From Variovorax sp. CF313 (GTDB taxonomy: Bacteria > Pseudomonadota > Gammaproteobacteria > Burkholderiales > Burkholderiaceae_C), in assembly GCF_000282635.1 (NCBI RefSeq), contig NZ_AKIW01000027.1, positions 1 to 64,000 on the forward strand: 64,000 nucleotides of DNA. Reading direction: 5' to 3'. This document shows positions 29,991 through 39,337 of the stretch, in pieces. The position numbers and the translations under genes were made by a program. The notes under the pieces were generated by a model. The model was not told where the DNA came from, did no database searches, and saw nothing but the letters and a program-made list of their open reading frames with translations. Every line of letters starts with the position of its first letter. Positions within the stretch are counted from its first letter, which is position 1.

Positions 29991-30362
29991 ATGCCTAGCT
30001 CCACACTCCTGGTCGCCCGCCGCATCCTGCTGGCGCTGGCTTTCGCAGCCCCCTTTGCCGCCGTGCAGGCGCAGCAGCCCGCGTCTGCCCCCGCGGCGGC
30101 TCCGGCCAATTCGCTACAAAATCAGGAGCAGGCCAAAACCGAGGGCCGACGCAACCAGAAGGTCGAGAACATCCACACCGAGGACAGCGGCGCATCGGTC
30201 GACGAAGTCCGCTACGGCGGCCGCACGCAAAGCATCAACGTCAAGCCCAAGTCGAACGTGCCGGGCTACGAAGTGCTGCCCGCCGACGCCGCCACGGGGC
30301 GCCAGGGCTCGTCCGAAACGGGCGCCAACGGCCCCCGCGTCTGGAACGTGATGAAGTTCTGA
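29991..30362 (+). CDS. DUF2782-like secreted protein next to polA and thrB
   Basis: 123 residues with a signal peptide (cleavage near AVQAQ, residue 25). The conserved part, roughly 55-105 (KVENIHTEDSGASVDEVRYG, GRTQSINVKPK, YEVLP), matches DUF2782, a family often found between polA and thrB, as here. Function unknown. It is divergent from polA and 58 bp before thrB. Confidence 0.75.
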   Translation: MPSSTLLVARRILLALAFAAPFAAVQAQQPASAPAAAPANSLQNQEQAKTEGRRNQKVENIHTEDSGASVDEVRYGGRTQSINVKPKSNVPGYEVLPADAATGRQGSSETGANGPRVWNVMKF

Positions 30363-30420
30363 CCGTGCTGCGCTCTTCCCTTTCCGTTTTCGAACCAGCA
30401 ACCCGGCGCTGAGTACCGCC

Positions 30421-31479
30421 ATGGCAGTTTTCACCGAAGTCGGTTTCGGCGAGGCAGACGCGCTCGTCCAACGCCTGGGCCTGGGCCCGCTGCGCGAACT
30501 GCGCGGCATCGAAGGCGGCATCGAGAACACCAACTACTTCGCGACCACCGAGTCCGGCGAGTTCGTGCTGACGCTGTTCGAGCGCCTGAGCGCCGGGCAG
30601 CTCCCTTACTACCTTTGCCTGATGCAGCACCTGGCGGCCGCCGGCCTGCCGGTGCCCGCGCCTGTGGCGGCGGCGGAGCCTGTCGCCGCCGAGAAGCCCA
30701 GGAAAAGCCAGCCTCCCGTACCCGCCGAAGCCTCTTGCGACCTGCTGCACATCGTGGCCGGCAAGCCCGCGGCGGTGGTGCAGAAACTCTCGGGCCGCAG
30801 CGAACTGGCGCCCGGTGCGGCGCATTGCGCCGAACTGGGTGCGATGCTGGCACGCATGCACCTCGCGGGGCGCGACTACCCCCGCATCCAGCCGAACCTG
30901 CGCGGCCTGCCCTGGTGGAACGAGACGGTGCCGGTGGTGCTGCCGTACATCGAAGAGCCGCAGGCTGCCCTGCTGCGCGCCGAACTGGCCTACCAGAACC
31001 ACGTCGCCGAATCGTCGGCCTATGCGGCCCTGCCGCGCGGCCCGGTGCATGCCGACATGTTCCGCGACAACGTGATGTTCGCGACCGATGGCGACGCCGG
31101 TGCCGCACCGCGCCTGACCGGCGTGTTCGACTTCTACTTCGCCGGCACCGACACCTGGCTGTTCGACCTGGCCGTATGCCTGAACGACTGGGCCATCGAC
31201 CTGCCGACCGGCCGGCACGATGCCGGACGCGCCGATGCGCTGCTCTCGGCCTACGAAACCGTGCGAACGCTGAACGCCGCCGAACGCGCCCTGCTGCCCG
31301 CAATGCTGCGTGCCGCCGCGCTGCGCTTCTGGATTTCCCGGCTCTGGGACTTCCATCTGCCGCGCGAGGCGAGCATGCTCAAGCCCCATGACCCCGCGCA
31401 CTTCGAACGCGTGCTGCGCGATCGCGCCACCTACCCGCATGCCATGGCACAGGCCTTCGAGCCGCTGCTGGCTGCCTGA
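30421..31479 (+). CDS. thrB: Homoserine kinase (aminoglycoside-phosphotransferase-like ThrB)
   Basis: 352 residues of the kinase-fold type of homoserine kinase used by pseudomonads and Burkholderiales. It phosphorylates homoserine in threonine synthesis. Visible motifs are GGIENTNYFATT (nucleotide-binding loop), the catalytic HADMFRDNVMF and the metal-binding GVFDFYFAGTD. An inserted Ala/Pro/Lys stretch at about 80-100 (PVAAAEPVAAEKPRKSQPPV) lengthens it over the roughly 315 residues usual for the family. Confidence 0.92.
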   Translation: MAVFTEVGFGEADALVQRLGLGPLRELRGIEGGIENTNYFATTESGEFVLTLFERLSAGQLPYYLCLMQHLAAAGLPVPAPVAAAEPVAAEKPRKSQPPVPAEASCDLLHIVAGKPAAVVQKLSGRSELAPGAAHCAELGAMLARMHLAGRDYPRIQPNLRGLPWWNETVPVVLPYIEEPQAALLRAELAYQNHVAESSAYAALPRGPVHADMFRDNVMFATDGDAGAAPRLTGVFDFYFAGTDTWLFDLAVCLNDWAIDLPTGRHDAGRADALLSAYETVRTLNAAERALLPAMLRAAALRFWISRLWDFHLPREASMLKPHDPAHFERVLRDRATYPHAMAQAFEPLLAA

Positions 31480-31488
31480 TCCACACAC

Positions 31489-32316
31489 ATGAAACTCAAC
31501 CTCGTGCCGGCGCGAACCGGCGTCGAATGGGTCCGCCTCGGGCTCCGGAATTTCTGGCGGCAGCCGCTGGCCTTCGTCTCGCTGTTCCTTCTGTTCATGG
31601 CGGTGATTTCCAGCGTGTCGCAACTGCCGCTGGTCGGCAGGTTCCTTCCGCTCATGCTGCTGCCGTTTTCCACGCTCGCCTTCATGGTCGCAGCGTCGGT
31701 GGCCGATTCCGCGTCCGGCAACGGCAACGCCACGGGCGACGTGAAAAAACCGACCGGCGCGCTCATGTTTCTGGCAGTGGCGCGTGCCATGCGGACGGAA
31801 TGGCGTTCGCTGGTGGTGCTCGGCCTGATTTCCGCGGTGTATTTCTTCCTGACGGTGCTCGCGACGGCCGTTGTCGATGGCGGCCAGTTCGTGCGCAGCT
31901 ACTTCCTCGGCGAAGCTCCTGCGAAGGAAGTGCTGGAAAGCAGCCGCTTCCAGGTGGCCAACATGCTTCAGCTGTGCCTCACGCTGCCGCTGGTCGCGGC
32001 GATGTGGCATGCCCCCGCGCTCGTTCACTGGCACAAGGTGGAGCCGGTGAAGAGCATCTTCTTCAGCCTGGTGGCGATGTTCCGGAATTTCAGCGCCTAC
32101 GCGCTGTTCTGGCTCGTGTGGTGCGGCGTGGTCCTGATCAGCCTTGCCTGCGTGGCGCTGATCGCTACCGTCGTGATCGGGGTGGGCTCGCTGGGCTCGG
32201 ATGCCGGCGCGATGGCCGTCGGCAACGTGTTGATGGTCGGCACGCTGCTGGCGCTCGCCGCCATGGCGCAGGCGTCGAACTGGTTCACCTTCCGCGACAC
32301 CTTCAAGCCCGACTGA
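31489..32316 (+). CDS. BPSS1780 family membrane protein
   Basis: 275 residues, six hydrophobic segments, starting MKLNLVPARTGVEWVRLGLR, the signature of this Burkholderiales family. No known function. It follows thrB by 9 bp, as in related genomes, suggesting co-transcription. Confidence 0.85.
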   Translation: MKLNLVPARTGVEWVRLGLRNFWRQPLAFVSLFLLFMAVISSVSQLPLVGRFLPLMLLPFSTLAFMVAASVADSASGNGNATGDVKKPTGALMFLAVARAMRTEWRSLVVLGLISAVYFFLTVLATAVVDGGQFVRSYFLGEAPAKEVLESSRFQVANMLQLCLTLPLVAAMWHAPALVHWHKVEPVKSIFFSLVAMFRNFSAYALFWLVWCGVVLISLACVALIATVVIGVGSLGSDAGAMAVGNVLMVGTLLALAAMAQASNWFTFRDTFKPD

Positions 32317-32352
32317 GCGCCGCAAGCGGCTGCTGCCCCCTTGGCGGTCGGC

Positions 32353-34767
32353 TCAGATCGGCGTGAGCTTGGCCACCGACAGCGCCAGCCACTTCACGCC
32401 ATGCCGCGCGAACTTGACCTGCGCACGCGCGTCGTCGCCCGTGCCTTCGAGCGCGGTCACCGTGCCTTCGCCGAACTTGTTGTGGAACACCTGCATACCT
32501 GAACGCAGGCCGTGCGACGGCGCGGTCTTCTGCGGCGGCACGGGTGGGCTGGCAAAAGTTTCCTTGTCGCGGCTGTTGCTGCCGCCGCCATAACCACCGC
32601 CGTAGCCGCCACCACCGCCGCGCGTGCTCGCGTAGCCGCCGCCATAGCCGAAGGCCGACGGCGTGAAGCCCTGGTTCTTGGGCGTGAGCCACTTGAGCGC
32701 GCCCTCGGGCAGCTCGTCGAAGAAGCGGCTCTTGACGTTGTAGCGGGTCTGGCCGTGCAGCATGCGCGTCTGCGAATGGCTCAGGTAAAGGCGCTTGCGG
32801 GCACGCGTGATCGCCACGTACATCAGGCGGCGCTCTTCCTCGAGGCTCTCGAAGTCGCTCATCGAGTTCTCGTGCGGGAACAGGCCCTCTTCCATACCGG
32901 TGATGAACACGCAGTCGAACTCCAGGCCCTTGGCGGCATGCACGGTCATGAGCTGCACCGCGTCCTGCCCGGCCTGCGCCTGGTTGTCGCCCGATTCGAG
33001 GGCGGCGTGCGTAAGGAAGGCGGCCAGCGGGCTCAGGGTCTCGCCGGTTTCGGCGTCGGGCGCGAGCGGCTCGTCGACCACCGGGCGGGTCAGGTCGATG
33101 CCCTGGCTCGCGGGCGACTGGCGCAGCTCGTCGACCGGCAGCGCCACGGCGTCGCGGCCGAAGCCTTCCTGCGTGACGAAGCTCTCTGCCGCGTTCACGA
33201 GTTCCTCCAGATTCTCGATGCGGTCGGCGCCTTCGCGGTCGGCCTTGTAGTGCTCGACGAGGCCGCTGTGGTCGAGCACCAGCTCGATGATCTCACGCAG
33301 GCTCACACCCTGGGTTTGCTCGCGCAGCACGTCGATCTTGGCGACGAAGCCCGTGAGGTTCGCGCCGGCCTTGCCGCCGACCACGCTCACTGCATCGTGC
33401 AGCGAACGGCCGGCCGCGCGCGCCGCATCCTGCAGGGTTTCGAGCGTGCGCGCGCCGATGCCGCGCGGCGGGAAGTTGACCACGCGCAGGAAGCTGGTGT
33501 CGTCGTCCTTGTTCTCGAGCAGGCGCAGGTAGGCCAGCGCGTGCTTGATTTCGGCGCGCTCGAAGAAACGCAGGCCGCCGTACACGCGGTAAGGCACCGA
33601 TGCATTGAAGAGCGCCGTTTCGATCACCCGGCTCTGCGCATTGCTGCGGTAGAGCACGGCCATCTCTTTCCGATCGAAGCCATCGCGCACGAGCTGGCGC
33701 ATTTCCTCGACCATCCACTGGGCCTCGGCGAGGTCGGTGGGCGATTCGTACACGCGCACCGGCTCGCCGGGGCCTTGGTCGGTGCGCAGGTTCTTGCCGA
33801 GGCGCTTCTTGTTGTGGCTGATGAGCTCGTTGGCCGAGTCGAGGATGTTGCTGTAGCTGCGGTAGTTCTGCTCCAGCTTGATCTGATGCGTGACGTTGAA
33901 CTCGCGCACGAAGTCGGTCATGTTGCCCACGCGCGCACCGCGAAAGGCGTAGATGCTCTGGTCGTCGTCGCCCACGGCGATCACGCTGTTGCGGCCCGGC
34001 TCGAACTGGCCCGCGGCGGTGTTGCCCGCGAGCATCTTGATCCACGCGTACTGCAGGCGGTTGGTGTCCTGGAACTCGTCGATCAGGATGTGGCGGAAGC
34101 GCCGCTGGTAGTGCTCGCGCACCGGGTCGTTGTCGCGCAGCAGCTCGTAGCTGCGCAGCATGAGCTCGCCGAAGTCGACCACGCCTTCGCGCTGGCATTG
34201 CTCTTCATAGAGACGATAGAGCTCGACCTTCTTGCGGTCGTCGTCGCTGCGGACTTCGACAGCGTCGGGGCGCAGGCCGTCTTCCTTGGCGCCGGCGATG
34301 AACCATTGCGTCTGCTTGGCCGGGAAGCGCTCGTCGTCGACATTGAACTGCTTCATCAGGCGCTTGATGGCCGAGAGCTGGTCCTGCGTGTCGAGGATCT
34401 GGAAAGTCGACGGCAGGTTGGCCAGCTTCCAGTGCGCGCGCAGCAGGCGGTTGCACAGGCCGTGGAAAGTGCCGATCCACATGCCGCGCACATTGACGGG
34501 CAGCATCGCCGTCAGGCGCGTCATCATTTCCTTGGCGGCCTTGTTGGTGAAGGTCACGGCGAGGATGCCGCCGGCGGAGACCTGCCCCGTCTGCAGCAGC
34601 CATGCGATGCGGGTGGTGAGCACGCGCGTCTTGCCGGAGCCGGCGCCGGCCAGGATCAGCGCGTTGCCCTCGGGCAGCGTGACCGCGGCGAGTTGCTCCG
34701 CGTTCAGGTTCTGGAGCAGCGGCAGTGCGGGAGGGTGGGCGTCAGCCGCAGGATCGTGAAACAACAT
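32353..34767 (-). CDS. uvrD: UvrD/Rep-type ATP-dependent DNA helicase
   Basis: 804 residues, superfamily 1A helicase. Motif [15 protein letters not shown], motif [13 protein letters not shown], the Q-motif LNAEQLAAV, motif [12 protein letters not shown] and motif [15 protein letters not shown] are all present. A Gly-rich linker (about 715-745) leads to the C-terminal UvrD/PcrA tudor-like module ([11 protein letters not shown]). It unwinds DNA in excision and mismatch repair. The ATG at 34767 gives the normal start; the longer frame is unsupported. Confidence 0.93.
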   Translation of the reverse strand: MLFHDPAADAHPPALPLLQNLNAEQLAAVTLPEGNALILAGAGSGKTRVLTTRIAWLLQTGQVSAGGILAVTFTNKAAKEMMTRLTAMLPVNVRGMWIGTFHGLCNRLLRAHWKLANLPSTFQILDTQDQLSAIKRLMKQFNVDDERFPAKQTQWFIAGAKEDGLRPDAVEVRSDDDRKKVELYRLYEEQCQREGVVDFGELMLRSYELLRDNDPVREHYQRRFRHILIDEFQDTNRLQYAWIKMLAGNTAAGQFEPGRNSVIAVGDDDQSIYAFRGARVGNMTDFVREFNVTHQIKLEQNYRSYSNILDSANELISHNKKRLGKNLRTDQGPGEPVRVYESPTDLAEAQWMVEEMRQLVRDGFDRKEMAVLYRSNAQSRVIETALFNASVPYRVYGGLRFFERAEIKHALAYLRLLENKDDDTSFLRVVNFPPRGIGARTLETLQDAARAAGRSLHDAVSVVGGKAGANLTGFVAKIDVLREQTQGVSLREIIELVLDHSGLVEHYKADREGADRIENLEELVNAAESFVTQEGFGRDAVALPVDELRQSPASQGIDLTRPVVDEPLAPDAETGETLSPLAAFLTHAALESGDNQAQAGQDAVQLMTVHAAKGLEFDCVFITGMEEGLFPHENSMSDFESLEEERRLMYVAITRARKRLYLSHSQTRMLHGQTRYNVKSRFFDELPEGALKWLTPKNQGFTPSAFGYGGGYASTRGGGGGYGGGYGGGSNSRDKETFASPPVPPQKTAPSHGLRSGMQVFHNKFGEGTVTALEGTGDDARAQVKFARHGVKWLALSVAKLTPI

Positions 34768-34850
34768 CCTGCGATTGTAGAAACCACTGCGTATGCGGGT
34801 TATATGAAGAATCGGAAGACCTGCCTTTGCGAGGCCGCGTAAAATCAATC

Positions 34851-34882
34851 ACCGGGCCCAAGATTCTTGCGCCCGGTTTTTT
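34851..34882 (+). terminator. Intrinsic terminator in the leader of guaC
   Basis: ACCGGGC (34851-34857) and GCCCGGT (34871-34877, continued by TTTTTT) form a strong hairpin with a T-run, read on the plus strand. There is no plus-strand gene upstream (uvrD is divergent), so it lies in the guaC leader, 92 bp before the ATG. It could end a small RNA or act as an attenuator. Confidence 0.75.
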
Positions 34883-34973
34883 GTGGGCGTCTTCTTGCAA
34901 GAACGTACCGCGAAAGCCGGCCGGACCAAGCGCTCATTCGTTCCTTTCAACGATTCCTTTCAGGAGCCTGGTC

Positions 34974-35951
34974 ATGCAGATTTTCGATTACGACAACATC
35001 CTTTTGCTCCCACGCAAGTGCCGCGTAGAGAGCCGCTCCGAGTGCGACACCAGCGTGACGCTGGGCGAGCGCAGCTTCCGCCTGCCGGTGGTGCCCGCCA
35101 ACATGAAAACGGTGGTCGACGAATCGATCTGCCTGTGGCTGGCGCAGAACGGCTACTTCTACGTGATGCACCGCTTCGACCTCGACAACGTGAAGTTCGT
35201 CAAGGAGATGCAAGGCAAGGGCGTGTTCGCGTCCATCTCGCTCGGCGTGAAGAAGCCCGACTACGACACCGTCGACCAGATGGTGGCGCAAGGCCTCGTG
35301 CCCGAGTACGTCACGATCGACATCGCGCACGGCCACGCCGACAGCGTGAAGAACATGATCGGCTACCTCAAGCAAAAGCTGCCGAAGGCCTTCGTGATTG
35401 CCGGCAACGTCGGCACGCCCGAAGCAGTGATCGACCTCGAGAACTGGGGCGCGGACGCGACCAAGGTCGGCATCGGCCCGGGCAAGGTCTGCATCACCAA
35501 GCTCAAGACCGGCTTCGGCACGGGCGGCTGGCAGCTGTCGGCGCTCAAGTGGTGCGCGCGCGTCGCGACCAAGCCGATCATTGCGGACGGCGGCATCCGC
35601 GACCACGGCGACATTGCCAAGAGCGTGCGCTTCGGCGCGTCGATGGTCATGATTGGTTCGTTGTTCGCGGGGCACGAGGAGTCGCCCGGCAAGACGGTCG
35701 AGGTCGATGGCGCGCTGTTCAAGGAGTACTACGGCTCCGCCAGCGACTTCAACAAGGGCGAGTACAAGCACGTCGAGGGCAAGCGCATCCTCGAACCCAT
35801 CAAGGGCAAGCTGGCCGACACGCTGGTCGAGATGGAGCAGGACGTGCAGAGCTCGATCAGCTACGCGGGCGGGCGCGCGCTGATGGACATCCGCAAGGTC
35901 AACTACGTCACCCTGGGCGGAGACAACGCGGGCGAACATCTGTTGATGTAA
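34974..35951 (+). CDS. guaC: GMP reductase
   Basis: 325 residues, the length of the bacterial GuaC2 type. It converts GMP to IMP with NADPH. The catalytic cysteine lies in [11 protein letters not shown], with the nucleotide motifs [12 protein letters not shown] and [13 protein letters not shown]. The ATG at 34974 follows AGGAG by 7 bases. The upstream terminator-like hairpin suggests control by premature termination. Confidence 0.93.
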   Translation: MQIFDYDNILLLPRKCRVESRSECDTSVTLGERSFRLPVVPANMKTVVDESICLWLAQNGYFYVMHRFDLDNVKFVKEMQGKGVFASISLGVKKPDYDTVDQMVAQGLVPEYVTIDIAHGHADSVKNMIGYLKQKLPKAFVIAGNVGTPEAVIDLENWGADATKVGIGPGKVCITKLKTGFGTGGWQLSALKWCARVATKPIIADGGIRDHGDIAKSVRFGASMVMIGSLFAGHEESPGKTVEVDGALFKEYYGSASDFNKGEYKHVEGKRILEPIKGKLADTLVEMEQDVQSSISYAGGRALMDIRKVNYVTLGGDNAGEHLLM

Positions 35952-35967
35952 GCCCGGGCACTGCCGG

Positions 35968-36834
35968 TCAGGCCTCGAGCAACTGCACCGCGTGCCGGTG
36001 CAGCGCGTGGGCCGGATCGGCGAGCGCATCGACCACGCCGAAGTGGTCGAGCCCTGGAAGCACCTCGCACACCGGCACGGTGTTGCGCCCCCACGCCTCG
36101 CGGATCATCACGTTGTGGCGGATGAACTCCTCGCTCTCCTCGCCGCCTGCAACTGCGTAGAGCTGCCCACGTTTCGGTGCTGGCCACAGGGCGGGGCTGG
36201 CGCGCAGGGCGTCCGCGTCGCTCAGCTTCAGTGTGTTTTCAAGGAACGGCGTGCGCTGCAGCGGGCGAAGGTCGTAGAGGCCCGAGATCGACAGCGCATT
36301 GCGCACGAGCAGCGCAGGCAGGTCGGAGGCGACCGCTTTCCAGTCGCAGGCCAGCAGCGCCGCCGCCATGTGCCCACCAGCCGAATGGCCAGCGACGGTG
36401 ATCCGCGAGGGATTGCCGCCATGGGCCGCGACGTGGCGCCATGTCCACTCGAGCGCACGCACCATCTGCAGCAGGATGCCGGGCACCGTGACGGGCCGCC
36501 GCGGCGTGCCGGGACACAGCGCGTAGTTGGGCTGGACCACGCAGATGCCGCGGTCATTGAACGCGGGCGCGATGAAGGAATGGTCTTTCTTGTCCATGGC
36601 GCGCCAGTAGCCGCCGTGGATGAAAACCAGCACGGGAGCGTCGGGCACGGGTGCCGGAAAGATGTCGAGCGTTTCGTTCACGCTCTGGCCATAGGGCACG
36701 TCGATCCGCGCGGGCAAGGCCTCGCGCACCGCGGCGGATTCACGTGCCCAGCGCTCGAAGTAGGCGGGGTGGTCCTTGACCCGTGCGAGGTTGTTGTACA
36801 TGCCCTCCAGCCAGGCGGGATCGAACGGGGCCAT
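35968..36834 (-). CDS. Alpha/beta hydrolase (HGGYW esterase / kynurenine formamidase-like)
   Basis: 288 residues. The oxyanion motif HGGYW, nucleophile GHSAGGH and catalytic His in GLDHFGVVDAL match the hormone-sensitive-lipase-like group that contains some kynurenine formamidases. The ATG at 36834 is chosen because GGAG lies 9 bases upstream. The substrate is unknown; a tryptophan-derived formamide is possible but not supported by the neighbours. Confidence 0.82.
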   Translation of the reverse strand: MAPFDPAWLEGMYNNLARVKDHPAYFERWARESAAVREALPARIDVPYGQSVNETLDIFPAPVPDAPVLVFIHGGYWRAMDKKDHSFIAPAFNDRGICVVQPNYALCPGTPRRPVTVPGILLQMVRALEWTWRHVAAHGGNPSRITVAGHSAGGHMAAALLACDWKAVASDLPALLVRNALSISGLYDLRPLQRTPFLENTLKLSDADALRASPALWPAPKRGQLYAVAGGEESEEFIRHNVMIREAWGRNTVPVCEVLPGLDHFGVVDALADPAHALHRHAVQLLEA

Positions 36835-36922
36835 GCGCTTTTTCTCCGTGTTTTGCGAGGCGCGCATCTTGGCACGCCAGCGTGCGCCGAGACGGAGTTT
36901 TGGTTAAAATTCGGCTTGTGTT

Positions 36923-36998
<76 letters not shown>

Positions 36999-37009
36999 AC
37001 CGACACAGG

Positions 37010-37045
37010 AAAGGCCTTGGCATCTGCCAGGGCCTTTTCTTTTTC
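37010..37045 (+). terminator. Terminator of tRNA-Ala
   Basis: AAAGGCC (37010-37016) pairs with GGCCTTT (37031-37037), extended inward by TTGGCA/TGCCAG, then CTTTTT. It lies 12 bp after the tRNA. Confidence 0.85.
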
Positions 37046-37049
37046 CGGC

Positions 37050-37757
37050 TCAGGTATCCAGCGTCAGATGCTGTCCATGCAGCGCCGCAGCCGCCGGCGA
37101 TGCGAGGAAGCCAATGGTCTGCGCCGCGACCGAGGTAGACACCCAGTCGGCCGGGTTTGCATCGGGCATCGCCTGCCGGTTGGCTGGCGTATCGAGCACG
37201 CTGGGAGCCACGCTGTTGATGTTGACGCCGTGCGGCGAAGCCTCGGCTGCCATGGCTTCCACCAGGCGCTGCAGCGCACTCTTCGAAGCGATGTACGCGG
37301 CCATGGCCGGCACGCCGCGTGCCGCGACCTTCGCCGTCACGGCGATGACGCTGCCGGCGCGGCGCGCGATCATCGAGGGCAGCACCGCCTGCGTCACGGC
37401 GACGAACGACCATGCGTTGAGATTCATCATCCGGTCCCAGCTCGCGCGCGTGAGTGCATGCGTCGCTTCGCCCATTTCGAATCCGCCCGCGATGTGGACC
37501 AGTGCGTCGATGCGGCCGAAGGACTTGAGCGCCTGCTCCGCAAGGGCGGCCATCTCGGAGGTGGAAGTCACGTCGCCCGCCAGCAAGAGATGCTGCGAGT
37601 TGTCCAGGCCCGGAAAGACTTCAGCAAGACGGCCCGCATGGTGGTCGACCAGCGCCAGGCGCGCGCCCTGGTCGATGAAATGCTGAGCGACGGCGCGGCC
37701 CAGTGCGCCAGCGGCGCCGGTGATCAAGACATGGGGCGTGGTGTTCGCATCGTTCAT
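37050..37757 (-). CDS. SDR family oxidoreductase
   Basis: 235 residues with the nucleotide motif TGAAGALGRAVA, VHIAGG in place of NNAG, and active-site YIASK. Classical short-chain dehydrogenase/reductase fold; substrate unknown. The stop lies just after the tRNA-Ala terminator, and the start is 139 bp from tRNA-Lys on the other strand. Confidence 0.85.
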   Translation of the reverse strand: MNDANTTPHVLITGAAGALGRAVAQHFIDQGARLALVDHHAGRLAEVFPGLDNSQHLLLAGDVTSTSEMAALAEQALKSFGRIDALVHIAGGFEMGEATHALTRASWDRMMNLNAWSFVAVTQAVLPSMIARRAGSVIAVTAKVAARGVPAMAAYIASKSALQRLVEAMAAEASPHGVNINSVAPSVLDTPANRQAMPDANPADWVSTSVAAQTIGFLASPAAAALHGQHLTLDT

Positions 37758-37828
37758 CGAAATTCTCCTGGTTGAAGGGCCCTACCCTCTCGGGCGTGGT
37801 GAATCCTAACGCTGCGGCCACAAATTTT

Positions 37829-37857
37829 TTGGCCATGCAGAAATTCTGGGATATACT
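37829..37857 (+). promoter_or_regulatory. Sigma-70 promoter of tRNA-Lys
   Basis: TTGGCC (37829-37834) and TATACT (37852-37857) are separated by 17 bp, about 40 bp before the tRNA. Confidence 0.6.
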
Positions 37858-37896
37858 CGTGGTCTTGCCAGAAAACACCAAACGTTTTCAACGCAA

Positions 37897-37972
37897 GGGC
37901 TCTTAGCTCAGTTGGTAGAGCAGCGGACTCTTAATCCGTAGGTCGAGTGTTCGAGTCACTCAGGGCCCACCA
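37897..37972 (+). tRNA. tRNA-Lys (anticodon CTT)
   Basis: 76-base cloverleaf with encoded CCA. Acceptor GGGCTCT pairs with AGGGCCC, the anticodon arm GCGGA-CTCTTAA-TCCGT gives CTT, and the T arm is GAGTG-TTCGAGT-CACTC. Its last 31 bases are part of an exact 38-bp direct repeat found again at 39297-39334, so it served as an integration target. Confidence 0.95.
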
Positions 37973-37979
37973 CCAACAC
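37942..37979 (+). repeat. attL-like 38-bp repeat at the tRNA-Lys 3' end
   Basis: Identical over 38 bp to 39297-39334. It comprises the variable loop, the T arm, the acceptor 3' half, CCA and 7 bp beyond. Tyrosine integrases commonly use exactly this part of a tRNA gene as attachment core. Confidence 0.85.
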
Positions 37980-37987
37980 TGGAAACT

Positions 37988-38010
37988 GCGCGGCTTCCGC
38001 GCTATTTCTT
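37988..38010 (+). terminator. Hairpin after tRNA-Lys
   Basis: GCGCGG-CTT-CCGCGC followed by TATTTCTT. It is the counterpart of the stronger hairpin after the second att copy, so it probably came with the element and now ends tRNA-Lys transcripts. Confidence 0.6.
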
Positions 38011-38055
38011 AAGGAGCACTGTTCCGCAGACGCCGAACGTGTTCCGCAAAGCAGA

Positions 38056-38094
38056 AAAACCTCCCGTCGAAAGACTGGGAGGTTTTTTCTTTTT
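38056..38094 (+). terminator. Strong intrinsic terminator inside the att-bounded segment
   Basis: AAAACCTCCC (38056-38065) pairs with GGGAGGTTTT (38077-38086), followed by TTCTTTTTC. The A-run on the other side makes it potentially bidirectional. Confidence 0.85.
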
Positions 38095-38450
38095 CAGCCA
38101 GAGTATTCGGTGAAGCCGATGAGCGCTTGGCGCCGAAGCACCGCAGCTGGGTAGGATGACCAAGTCCGCGTCATTCGCCTGAAGTCCATGGCAGAACCGA
38201 CAAAGGGACTCCATCAAGCCTCGGCGGGGAGGCTATGCCTTGATCTGCGCAACATCTCAACACGCGTAAAGAACGCAACCAGATGAGCTGCGAGCGCACT
38301 CGCTCCTTCTTCGCTTGCTGAAGCCCGGATGCCGGCCCGCGCACATGCCGCTCCAAGTCCTACATCCGGGCTCGCTTTGGCAGAGCAGAACTTTGACGCT
38401 CGGCGCTGACTCGCGCATCGCGACGGTCAAGCTCGGCAAGGAGAATCGAA
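38095..38450. other. 356-bp stretch without a supported gene
   Basis: It lies inside the att-bounded segment. Short frames of 60-75 codons on the minus strand show no start signals or recognisable composition. The last 20 bases hold a good ribosome binding site (AAGGAG) for the gene at 38451. Nothing else could be recognised; it may be eroded element DNA. Confidence 0.5.
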
Positions 38451-38903
38451 ATGAACCTCACACGACGTCTTCTGGCTACCGGCCTCGCCCTTTCCGGCGT
38501 ATTCGGCTTCATCGATGCGAGCTTCGCCAAGGGAAAGCATCACCACCACAATGGCGCGAAATTGGTGGGCGACAAGCTCAAGAGTAACGGCCAGCATGTC
38601 ATCGACAAGAGCGGGCCGCACACGGTCTCCGTGGACATCAAAGACACAAAAATCGCTGCGTTCCACGTCAAGCATGCAAACAAGGGCGACCTGCCGGTCA
38701 AGAAATACAAGACGAACAAGAAGATGGCCCGGGCGGACGGAATGCAATACGCCACCTTCATCCACGTTCAAGACACGTACCTGGGAACGACATACATCGG
38801 GTACAGCTATGTCGACGACTATGGCGACGAGCAGATCTACTGGTATCCCTACGACATGATCCTGGACGGGGACACCGGTGCGGTCGAGTACGTGGCCGTC
38901 TGA
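38451..38903 (+). CDS. Small secreted protein, cargo of the tRNA-Lys segment
   Basis: 150 residues with a clear signal peptide (MNLTRRLLATGLALSGVFGF, cleavage near SFA at 25). The mature part starts GKHHHHNG and is rich in Lys, Asp and Tyr; the second half (TYLGTTYIGYSYVDDYGDEQ, then IYWYPYDMI) looks beta-stranded and aromatic. A strong AAGGAG ribosome binding site lies 7 bases upstream. Base composition is visibly lower in G+C than in the neighbours. No family recognised; a periplasmic or surface role is likely. Confidence 0.8.
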   Translation: MNLTRRLLATGLALSGVFGFIDASFAKGKHHHHNGAKLVGDKLKSNGQHVIDKSGPHTVSVDIKDTKIAAFHVKHANKGDLPVKKYKTNKKMARADGMQYATFIHVQDTYLGTTYIGYSYVDDYGDEQIYWYPYDMILDGDTGAVEYVAV

Positions 38904-38925
38904 ACCCGACGCTCAGGCTGGTCAT

Positions 38926-39296
38926 TCTGCGTGGTCGCTGCGGTTCGCGCTGCGCCTAGCCCATATCACCGGCCAGCGGCCCGCCGACGTGCTCGGCATG
39001 AGCAAGGACCACATCCGCGGCGAGTACCCGCGGTGCACCAGGGCAAGACACAGACGAAGCTGCGGATCGTGGTCGAAAACGCGCTGGAAGAGCTGATCGA
39101 AGAAATCCGCGTGTTCAAGGCGGCTAGGCCAAAGCAGTCGGCCCCGCTGCTGGCGAACGAGCGCGGCGCCCCGATGACGGCCGCGATGCTGCGCAAGCGC
39201 TTCGACAAGGCCCGCAAGAGCGCGGGGATCGACATCACCACGTTCCAGTTTCGCGACCTGCGCGCGAAAGCGGCAACGGACACCGACGAGTCAGCC
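38926..39296 (+). pseudogene. Frameshifted C-terminal fragment of a tyrosine integrase
   Basis: One frame reads ALRLAHITGQRPADVLGMSK, which holds the first catalytic Arg (TGQR). After about 39030 the match continues in another frame with QGKTQTKLRIVVENALEELI (catalytic-core lysine hairpin) and ends with FQFRDLRAKAATDTDE, the second-Arg box with Arg in place of the usual His. One base has been lost between the parts. The N-terminal half is missing and the sequence stops exactly at the second att repeat, so the region with the nucleophilic Tyr is gone. It cannot be active. Confidence 0.85.
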
Positions 39297-39334
39297 GTCG
39301 AGTGTTCGAGTCACTCAGGGCCCACCACCAACAC
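39297..39334 (+). repeat. attR-like 38-bp repeat
   Basis: Exact copy of 37942-37979 (the tRNA-Lys 3' end plus 7 bp), without the 5' half of the tRNA. With the first copy it delimits a 1,355-bp segment. Confidence 0.85.
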
Positions 39335-39337
39335 CGA

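Noticed and set aside
27662..29998. 778-codon plus-strand frame opposite polA
   Set aside because: High G+C keeps the antisense frame open; the minus strand encodes all DNA polymerase I motifs.
38002..38356. Two minus-strand frames of 61-71 codons in the tRNA-Lys segment
   Set aside because: One crosses a strong terminator; neither has a start signal or protein-like composition.
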